Source: an uncultured Prevotellaceae bacterium
GTDB taxonomy: Bacteria; Bacteroidota; Bacteroidia; Bacteroidales; Bacteroidaceae
Direction of reading: 5' to 3'
NCBI GenBank assembly: GCA_902780635.1
Contig: CACZGH010000013.1
Location: forward strand, 1-64,000
Length of the DNA stretch: 64,000 nt
The notes beneath the pieces were generated by a model, which ran no database searches, had not been told where the DNA came from, and was given only the letters and a program-made list of their open reading frames with translations. The translations under genes were made by a program, and so were the position numbers. The stretch's first letter is position 1; the number at the start of each line of letters is the position of its first letter. Shown here in pieces: positions 58,101-64,000 of this stretch.

Positions 58101-58192
58101 AGGGCATTGACCCTGAGGTGTACAAAGGCATCGACAACAACGTATACCCACGTCCTCTCACTATCCTGCTGGGTCTGAACCTCTCTTTCTAA
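55130..58192 (+). CDS. susC: SusC, TonB-dependent maltodextrin/starch transporter
   Basis: This 1020-residue outer-membrane transporter has a signal peptide (cleavage near SAFAQ), a carboxypeptidase-like regulatory domain (about 27-100, VNGHVKDATGEDIIGATV), a TonB box NEVVVIGYG (about 106), a plug with MMQGKIAGVSVTNYGGAPGG, PLIVIDG and VLKDASATAIYGSRGSNGVI, and a barrel ending LTILLGLNLSF. With SusD, SusE and SusF following in order and amylolytic genes nearby, it is the starch-system SusC. It imports maltooligosaccharides captured by the surface lipoproteins. It is the first gene of the operon, downstream of the LacI-type operator. Confidence 0.95.
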   Translation: MMKQVKIKLPLRMMAILCGFILSASAFAQSLTVNGHVKDATGEDIIGATVRVVGQPGGVVTDFDGNFVIEAKQGDKLQISYIGYETAEVAAAPHVEVILQDDSHSLNEVVVIGYGVARKNDLTGSVTAVKPDEKNHGLITNAQDMMQGKIAGVSVTNYGGAPGGGANITIRGGSSLNASTDPLIVIDGLAMDNVGVKGAANPLTMVNPNDIESFTVLKDASATAIYGSRGSNGVIIITTKKGRSGMAPKVSYNGNVSYSMKNSKLDLLNADEYRKFIKSYYGEDSEAASLLGNANTDWQEEIFHGAVSSDHNVTVQGGLKNMPYRFSVGYTDQNGILKTSNFQRATTSVTLNPSLLNDHLKFNINGKFMYAHTHYANEAAIGDAMRMDPTQPITSTDEKYKNFHGYWQWTDTGASLKDPNFPILWNRNTVANPLSRLYEKNDRANSYDYMGGIEADYQIHGFEDLRLHASANGDWANGKQDTDYADWGPSNFYYGNSGYSKEHKYNLTFSAYAQYYKDFLKTQHFDIMVGYEWSHSKHWGESFYAGRYPMTTQQIISLDDGTTLDAKGKQYPYDAKVIPWKSESFLVSFFGRANYIAFDRYMVTATVRRDGSSRFFDHWATFPSVALGWKINEEAPLRNVSWIDEIKLRLGWGKTGQQDGIGDYNYFASYNVNSTNVDGRYPILGVNDEGLLYRPDAYNKNLKWETTTTYNAGLDFQFFHNRVSGSIDYYYRKTTDLINWASVSAGSNFRNTVPTNIGSLENRGVEASLTVRPVVTENWQWEVTANFTYNKNKITELTGEASKITTGGISAGTGMTCQIHTVGYPAYSYYVYQQVYDQAGKPIEGVYVDRNADGIINNSDLYIYKSPFAPYTAGLSSRLQYKNVDFGFGLRANFDNYVYWDKRMSYNNTEKRFDSSFGYLQNTMPEAVAAGWVTYDHPLSDYFVRNASFLKCDNITLGYSFSNLFKGGNYNGLTGRIYASATNVFTITKYKGIDPEVYKGIDNNVYPRPLTILLGLNLSF

Positions 58193-58241
58193 ATGGATAT
58201 ACAGACATAGAAAAAGATAACTATCATAAAAATTTAAGAAT

Positions 58242-59843
58242 ATGAACTTCAGATATATCAAAAACATCATTCCCGCAGCAGCACTGGTGATAGCAGGACT
58301 TAGCTCTTGCACCGGCGATTTGGATGTCACTCCTATCGACCCCAGTAAGACGATGGTGCCCGATGAGGTGGCTCTCTACACCAAATGCTATGCCTCCATG
58401 TCTCTGCAAGGTCAGGGAGGTGCCAATGGCGACTGCGATATCGACGGTCTCGACGGCGGTACGGCTGGTTTCGTCCGCCAGTTGTGGAACTCCAACGAAC
58501 TACCTACCGACGAGGCTCTCTGCGCTTGGGGCGACCCCGGCATTCCCGCATACAACTACTGCCAATCTGATGCATCTCACCCGATGCTGAAAGGTTTCTA
58601 CTATCGACTTTATGTTGGCATCACCTATTGCAACCACTATCTGGATGTCTGCGCTGGTGTCGACGCCACCCGTGAGGCAGAGGTTCGTTTCCTCCGTGCC
58701 CTTTATTACTATCACCTGATGGACGCCTTCGGCAATGTGCCTTTCGCCACAGCCCTGATGTCCACTCCTCCTGAGCAAATCAAGCGTGCAGACCTCTTCA
58801 AGTGGATTGAGAGCGAACTGCTTGACGTGAAAGACAAACTGTTGGCACCCGCAGCACGCAAGGACACCGACCAAGGCTATGGCCGCGCTGACCAGGATGC
58901 CGCCAACCTGCTGCTCGCCCGCATGTACCTCAATGCCGAGGTCTATACCGGCACTGCCAACTGGGCTGCCGCCAAGGAGTACGCCGAGAAAGTCATCAAC
59001 GGTCCTCACAAGCTGTGGACCACTGGCATGAATGGCTGGAGTGCTTACCAGATGCTCTTCATGGGCGACAACGGCAGCACGGGCGCATCACAGGAGGCCA
59101 TCCTCCCCTTGATTCAGGATGGTGTAAAGACCACTGCTTGGTGTACATCTCTCTTCCTCATTGCTTCAACGTGGAAAGCAGACATGGACACTGAGAACAA
59201 CCTCAACACCAGTGAGTTATGGGCTGGCAACCGTGCCCGCATCCAGTTGGTGTCAAAATTCTTCCCCAACAACGATGCGCCACAAGCCACTATCAGAAAC
59301 ATGGCAGCTGCAGCAGGCGACGACCGTGCCTTGTTCTTCGGCATCGACCGCGAACTCAAGATTTCTACTCCAGGCGAGTTCACCTCAGGCTATGCGGTGG
59401 GTAAATTCCGCAACACCTACGCCAGTGGCGGCACGTCACACAACTCACAGTTCGTCGACGCCGACTTCTTCCTGATGCGTTCGGCTGAAGCCTACCTCAT
59501 CGCCGCAGAGGCCGATGCACGTCTCAACGGAGGCACCACCTCTGCCACAGGCGCCAACTATATCAATGCTTTGCGTCAACGTGCACACACCACCACTACG
59601 AGCAGCTACACCGTCGACCAGATTCTCGACGAGCGCGCCCGTGAGCTCTACTTCGAGGGCCACCGCCGCACTGACCTGATCCGCTATGGATATTTCGGAG
59701 GCGACCGCAGCGGCCAGTACCTGTGGGAATGGAAGGCCGGTGCTGAGAACGGAGCCAGCATACCTGCTTTCCGCAATCTCTATGCCCTGCCCGATGAGGA
59801 CATGAACGCCAATCCCAACCTCGTTCAGAACCCAGGGTATTAA
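58242..59843 (+). CDS. susD: SusD, starch-binding surface lipoprotein
   Basis: This 533-residue lipoprotein has lipobox GLSSC followed by TGDLDVTPIDP, typical SusD with a surface-export acidic pair. Core motifs are AEVRFLRALYYYHLMDAFGNVPFAT and the C-terminal ILDERARELYFEGHRRTDLIRYGYF. It forms the lid of SusC and binds starch helices. It starts 49 nt after susC and is followed by susE after 43 nt. The size and motifs agree with SusD of the B. thetaiotaomicron sus locus. Confidence 0.95.
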   Translation: MNFRYIKNIIPAAALVIAGLSSCTGDLDVTPIDPSKTMVPDEVALYTKCYASMSLQGQGGANGDCDIDGLDGGTAGFVRQLWNSNELPTDEALCAWGDPGIPAYNYCQSDASHPMLKGFYYRLYVGITYCNHYLDVCAGVDATREAEVRFLRALYYYHLMDAFGNVPFATALMSTPPEQIKRADLFKWIESELLDVKDKLLAPAARKDTDQGYGRADQDAANLLLARMYLNAEVYTGTANWAAAKEYAEKVINGPHKLWTTGMNGWSAYQMLFMGDNGSTGASQEAILPLIQDGVKTTAWCTSLFLIASTWKADMDTENNLNTSELWAGNRARIQLVSKFFPNNDAPQATIRNMAAAAGDDRALFFGIDRELKISTPGEFTSGYAVGKFRNTYASGGTSHNSQFVDADFFLMRSAEAYLIAAEADARLNGGTTSATGANYINALRQRAHTTTTSSYTVDQILDERARELYFEGHRRTDLIRYGYFGGDRSGQYLWEWKAGAENGASIPAFRNLYALPDEDMNANPNLVQNPGY

Positions 59844-59886
59844 TGTGCTTTGCAAGTAAAAAATCAAGCATAAAGACAATACACGT

Positions 59887-61095
59887 ATGAAAAAGATATA
59901 TCAATTTTCAATGTTGCTGCTGGTCGGTGCCTTTGCCCTGACAGCCTGCGAGGAGGACAGGGATTCCAACCCCGTGCTGACGCAACCTACGACTTTCGAA
60001 CTCAACGAACCTGCCATCTCAGGTGCTGCTATTGACCTGCAGAAATCACAGTCTGTGGCCCTCTCATGGTCACAGCCCAGACCATACAACGATTTCGATA
60101 CTCCTGTCGTTCCCACCTACAAGGTGGAAATCTCACCGACCAACTCTTTCAGCAAAGCATATGACCCCAATGCTGAGGACAACACCGGTGCCGACTATTT
60201 CATCATGGACGAGTCCTACAGCAGTGGCAAGGACGTAGTGCTCAACACCGAGACCATCGACCGCTGGCTCGTGATGCTTAACGGATGGAAAGATGCCAGC
60301 GCAGTGCCTTCTATCCTCGACCTCGCCATTCGCGTGAAAGCAGCCATCGTTGACGCAGGTTTCAAAGAATACAATGCCATTTACTCCAATGTGGTGAGCC
60401 TCAAGGCGGTACCTTATTACATCGAACTGAAACCCGCCGCTCCGATTATCTGGTACATGGTGGGCAGTTGCATCGGCAGCGCCTCTTGGAGCAATGACGC
60501 CAACGGCGTGGGCAACGGTCTCGTGCCAATGTTCCTCGTGCCCAATGAGCAATACGACGCCACCACTGGCGGAGGTATGACCTCATTCACCGGTTACTTC
60601 CCCGAGGAGGGACAGTTTAAGTTTGTGCTCACACCAGGTGACTGGGGTAGCCAACTCAACTTCACCAACGTGAAGAACCCAGGCAGCTTCCTCGGCGACT
60701 ATGACGGCGACAACCACAACATCGGCATCCTCGAGAAGGGCTACTACACCATCAATCTCGACACGAAGAGCAACGAAATCACTATCGACAAATACGATGG
60801 TGACGTGAAGGTCTATCCGCAACTCTGCGTGGCCGGCACCTTCAACGAATGGAACGACTCTGATATGTCACCTGTATTCACCCTCGACGGATGTGAGAAC
60901 CATATCTGGAAGTTTGAGGTGAAAGGCGGCGACAAACTGAAAGTGAAGGTTCCTGGCAGTTGGGATACCAACTGGGGTTACAAGAGCGGTCTTGCCGGAG
61001 AAGCCGATGGCGACGGCAACCTTGTGATACCCGAGGGCAACTACCTATTCTTGTTCAATGACATCACCGGCGACTACATGCTGATGGAGAAATAA
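59887..61095 (+). CDS. susE: SusE-like starch-binding outer-membrane lipoprotein
   Basis: This 402-residue lipoprotein has lipobox ALTAC followed by EEDRDSNP, a clear surface-export signal. The N-terminal SusE domain (about 22-175) includes VALSWSQPRPYNDFDTPVVPTYKVEISP. Two starch-binding modules follow (about 185-305, IWYMVGSCIGSASW; and 308-402, LCVAGTFNEWNDSDMSPVF). It holds starch chains at the cell surface next to SusCD. It is 26 nt upstream of the SusF-like gene. Confidence 0.88.
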   Translation: MKKIYQFSMLLLVGAFALTACEEDRDSNPVLTQPTTFELNEPAISGAAIDLQKSQSVALSWSQPRPYNDFDTPVVPTYKVEISPTNSFSKAYDPNAEDNTGADYFIMDESYSSGKDVVLNTETIDRWLVMLNGWKDASAVPSILDLAIRVKAAIVDAGFKEYNAIYSNVVSLKAVPYYIELKPAAPIIWYMVGSCIGSASWSNDANGVGNGLVPMFLVPNEQYDATTGGGMTSFTGYFPEEGQFKFVLTPGDWGSQLNFTNVKNPGSFLGDYDGDNHNIGILEKGYYTINLDTKSNEITIDKYDGDVKVYPQLCVAGTFNEWNDSDMSPVFTLDGCENHIWKFEVKGGDKLKVKVPGSWDTNWGYKSGLAGEADGDGNLVIPEGNYLFLFNDITGDYMLMEK

Positions 61096-61121
61096 GCAAC
61101 CGAATAAAAAAAGATACGATT

Positions 61122-62909
61122 ATGACTAAAAAAATATTATTAGGAATGGCTTTTGTGGCATCGTTGGCAGCTTGCACCGACGACTACAAAGACTGGCTAA
61201 CCCCACAGGTGGTCGACCAGCCTGAGAAGGTTATCTTCGGCGACGGCAGCATCATCAGCGTTGGAGTCATCGACTTCAACAGTGTCACCGACGAGCGAGT
61301 GAAAGTATGCGACATCGTCGCACCGACAACGACTGACGACTCCTACAAGCCTTCATATACCATCACCCTGGGTGAGAACAATTACGAGATCAGCGGCGAC
61401 GGCACCATGTTGGCATCCGACCTGCAAGACTATGTCATCAGCCAATATGGTCGTCGCCCCGTAGAGCGCGCCATCGATGCCACCGTGAGCATGTGGCTGA
61501 ACAATGGCATCACTTCAGTGAAGACAACCACTTCTGGCGTGTTCCATATCACTGCCATCCCGAAGGCACCACAAATTTCACAAAACTACTATATTGTGGG
61601 TGGTCCTAACGACTGGGCTGAGTCTGCAAAGACCAAGGCACTGAAGTTCTCGCACAGCGATAAGGATGTCTATGAGGATCCTATCTTCACCGTCATCTTC
61701 AATGCCTCAGAGGGCGACACCTGGTTTGCCATCGGTGACGACGAGGCTTGCGATGCCATCGCCAACGACAACGACTGGTCAAAACTCTTCGGTACCACCA
61801 AGGGCAATGGCAACAAAGACCTGACAGGTACCCTCGACCGCCGCTACAACCTCACCGACGATGGTTCGTTCTGCGTGCCAGCTGGCAACAGGCTCATCAA
61901 AGTGACCCTCAACATGATGGACTACAGCTATCAGATTGAGCCCCTCAACATCGCTGAGAATTACTACCTCATTGGTGGTCCGGGTGATTGGAACAACTCC
62001 AAGGCTCAGAAGTTCTCACACAGCGACAAGAGCGTCTTCGACGACCCCGTGTTCACCTACACCTTCGAGAGCACTGGCGGCGAGATGTGGTTCGCATTCG
62101 GCGATGATGAGGCCATCGACGCTGTGGGCGAGGGCGTATGGAACAAACTCTTCGGCACCACAGGCGACAGCAAAGACCTTAGCGGTTCCTTCGACCGCCG
62201 CTACAACCTCGACGGCGACCACTCGTTCTGTGTCGACGGTTCAGCCAAGTTCTATCGCTTCTCGGTCAACATGATGGATTACACTTACACCATCACACCA
62301 ATCAACTTCGCTCAGTATGTCTACTTCATCGGTGCTACTGACGGATGGGCCAACGCAGAGCAGAAACTTGAGTCGGCTTCCATGGACGGTGTCTACACTG
62401 GCTACGTCTACTGCGCCGACCCCAACGGATGGGGCAATGAGTTCAAGTTCCAGCGCGTAGCTGGCTCATGGGACAATGAGATCAACAGCGGTACCTTCAC
62501 CGGTGGCATCACTGGTGACTTCGCCGATGGCGGTGGCAACATCAAGGCCAATGCTGGTGAGGGCGTCTACTACGTAACCCTCGACTTGGCCAACAACACG
62601 CTCAACGCCGTGAAGATCAACAACATGAACCTCGTGGGCAGCTTCAATAGCTGGAACCCTGCCGACGACAGCAAGCAGATGACCTGGGATGCCAATGAGT
62701 TCTGTTACGTCATCACCAATGCTGGTGTCACAGCTGACGGATGGAAATTCACTGCCAACAACGACTGGGGCATTAACCTCGGCTACGGTGCCGGCAACTC
62801 ACTGACCGACCTGGTGGGTAATGGTGGAGACATCAAAGTGGCTGGAAACACTATCAAGCTCTACCCCACCCGCAAGAATTCCGACAAGATCTACTGCACC
62901 GTAGAGTAA
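61122..62909 (+). CDS. susF: SusF-like starch-binding lipoprotein with four modules
   Basis: This 595-residue lipoprotein has lipobox LAAC followed by TDDYKDW, an acidic surface signal. After an Ig-like N-terminal domain (to about 150) come four binding modules at about 156-275, 280-394, 398-500 and 503-595. The first two are clear duplicates sharing SHSDK, GDDEA, KLFGTT, DRRYNL and NMMDY. The conserved W in GGPNDW, GGPGDW, ATDGW and GSFNSW would form starch-stacking platforms as in SusE/SusF. It is the fourth gene of the sus operon; an OmpA-family gene rather than an amylase follows after 28 nt. Confidence 0.87.
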   Translation: MTKKILLGMAFVASLAACTDDYKDWLTPQVVDQPEKVIFGDGSIISVGVIDFNSVTDERVKVCDIVAPTTTDDSYKPSYTITLGENNYEISGDGTMLASDLQDYVISQYGRRPVERAIDATVSMWLNNGITSVKTTTSGVFHITAIPKAPQISQNYYIVGGPNDWAESAKTKALKFSHSDKDVYEDPIFTVIFNASEGDTWFAIGDDEACDAIANDNDWSKLFGTTKGNGNKDLTGTLDRRYNLTDDGSFCVPAGNRLIKVTLNMMDYSYQIEPLNIAENYYLIGGPGDWNNSKAQKFSHSDKSVFDDPVFTYTFESTGGEMWFAFGDDEAIDAVGEGVWNKLFGTTGDSKDLSGSFDRRYNLDGDHSFCVDGSAKFYRFSVNMMDYTYTITPINFAQYVYFIGATDGWANAEQKLESASMDGVYTGYVYCADPNGWGNEFKFQRVAGSWDNEINSGTFTGGITGDFADGGGNIKANAGEGVYYVTLDLANNTLNAVKINNMNLVGSFNSWNPADDSKQMTWDANEFCYVITNAGVTADGWKFTANNDWGINLGYGAGNSLTDLVGNGGDIKVAGNTIKLYPTRKNSDKIYCTVE

Positions 62910-62937
62910 ACCGTCTTACCTTAAAAGAAGCACGATT

Positions 62938-64000
62938 ATGAAAAAATTAATGAATATAGCAGCAGCCGTGGCACTCCTCTTCGGAGTGTCCACCGCTGCC
63001 CTCGCACAAGACAACGTGAGTGAGGAGTATTATCCCCACAACTTCATCTCCCTGCAAGGCGGTGCACAGGTCACGCTCACGCACTACGACCTCATGGACC
63101 TCGTCACTCCACAGTTTGGCGTTTCTTTCGGACGCTACTTCAACTCTAAAGTAGGAGCGCGACTCCACTTCCAGGGATATGACATCAAGGGCGGATTCCA
63201 GCAGGAGCGCTTCCCTGGCCTCGCCGCTGACGCCGACTACACCTTCAAGGCCATCACCGGCGACCTCGACCTGCTCATGAATATGTCCAACATCCTCAAC
63301 CCCAACCGCATGTCGCAGAAGTTCAACTGGATCCTGCTCGCAGGATTCGGCGTCAACTACGGCTGGGACTTCGATGAGTACAAGGGCATCGTCAACGGCA
63401 TGACCCGTGGCAACAACTTCTATGTAGGTCCTGACCTGTGCAGCACCAAGCACAGTTCCTACAACGGACGCCTCGGCACACAGTTTGAGTACAATTTCTC
63501 CCGCAATCTGGGTCTCAGCCTCGAACTCGATGCCAACTACAAGAACGACTGCTTCAACCTGAAAGCCAACTTCAACCCCGACTGGCAGATCACTGCCCTG
63601 CTCGGCCTCACTTTCAAGTTTGGCATGAAGAAGAAAGCCGCTCCTGTCGTACTGCCACCGCCACCCGTCGTGGAAGAGAAACCGGCTCCCGTGGTAGAAC
63701 CCAAACCAGAGCCCAAGCCAGAACCTAAGCCAGAACCCAAAGTCGTGGTCAAGGATGAGCCTCTCAATGAGACCTTCTTCTACACCATCCGCGAGTCTGA
63801 CCCCGACCCAGAGACCATTCTCAATCGCATCGTAGCCTGGTGCAACAAATATCCCACCAAGGGCATCACCATCAAAGGCTACGCCGATAAGGGTACAGGC
63901 AATCCAAAGGTCAACGTAGGCTATGCCAAGGCACGCGCTGAAAAAGTGGCCAAAGCCCTCGAGAAGAAAGGCATCTCAAGAAGCCGCATGGATGTCAGCA
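62938..64000 (+). CDS. OmpA-family outer-membrane protein, cut by the window end
   Basis: At least 354 residues are visible and the frame is open at the window edge. The signal peptide ends near AALAQ. An eight-stranded OmpA-like beta-barrel (about 30-235, ISLQGGAQVTLTHYDL ... QITALLGLTFKFG) is followed by a Pro/Lys/Glu linker (PEPKPEPKPEPK, about residues 255-268) and the start of a C-terminal OmpA peptidoglycan-binding domain (ITIKGYADKGTGNPKVNVGYAKARAEKVAKAL). The family stabilises the outer membrane by contact with peptidoglycan. It begins 28 nt after susF without a visible terminator, so it may be read through from the sus operon or have its own promoter. Confidence 0.88.
   Translation, partial: MKKLMNIAAAVALLFGVSTAALAQDNVSEEYYPHNFISLQGGAQVTLTHYDLMDLVTPQFGVSFGRYFNSKVGARLHFQGYDIKGGFQQERFPGLAADADYTFKAITGDLDLLMNMSNILNPNRMSQKFNWILLAGFGVNYGWDFDEYKGIVNGMTRGNNFYVGPDLCSTKHSSYNGRLGTQFEYNFSRNLGLSLELDANYKNDCFNLKANFNPDWQITALLGLTFKFGMKKKAAPVVLPPPPVVEEKPAPVVEPKPEPKPEPKPEPKVVVKDEPLNETFFYTIRESDPDPETILNRIVAWCNKYPTKGITIKGYADKGTGNPKVNVGYAKARAEKVAKALEKKGISRSRMDVS

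Overview
The window reads as chromosomal DNA of a Bacteroidales species, most likely Prevotellaceae (Prevotella/Segatella-like). The evidence is three SusC/SusD pairs, SusE/SusF, a GH97 SusB-type glucosidase, lipoprotein signals with acidic residues after the cysteine, C-terminal secretion-type tails, AT-rich spacers without Shine-Dalgarno sequences, and promoter boxes of the form TAnnTTTG, two of them with a TTTG element 20 nt upstream. No tRNA, rRNA, CRISPR array, phage or insertion sequence was recognised.

Region 1 (1-8.2 kb) is housekeeping. It has, on the minus strand, an aspartic protease with a PDZ domain, an OmpA-type lipoprotein and a small unknown protein. On the plus strand purL is followed almost without gap by two half-size ChrA-type transporter genes.

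Region 2 (8.2-40.7 kb) is a large accessory glycan locus. A minus-strand pair encodes a GH128-like hydrolase and a giant CotH-kinase/Big2/lamin-tail protein. Divergent from it lie a second multidomain glycosidase (clan GH-A-like with ricin-type lectin, FN3 and LamG domains) and a secreted protein built from three repeats of a module also present twice in the CotH protein. Then comes a 17-kb seven-gene operon: fasciclin lipoprotein, SusC, SusD, fasciclin, fasciclin, SusC, SusD. Fasciclin proteins stand where surface glycan-binding proteins usually sit. The substrate is not evident; the hydrolases hint at a beta-glucan. This is the least conventional part of the window.

Region 3 (40.7-64 kb) is a starch/maltodextrin system. 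One minus-strand operon carries a DPE2-like 4-alpha-glucanotransferase, SusB-type GH97 alpha-glucosidase, type I pullulanase and a SusA-type GH13 enzyme. A second encodes a LacI-family regulator and a sugar:cation symporter. On the plus strand lie a CE6-CE1 double esterase and a susCDEF operon that runs straight into an OmpA-family gene cut by the window end. SusCDEF would bind and import maltodextrins, the periplasmic enzymes would trim them, the symporter would carry sugars inward and the glucanotransferase would process them in the cytoplasm. A perfect 22-bp palindrome upstream of malQ and a degenerate copy between lacI and susC are likely LacI-type operators tying the units together. A possible structured RNA lies on the minus strand upstream of malQ. 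No surface amylase (SusG) or SusR regulator is seen.
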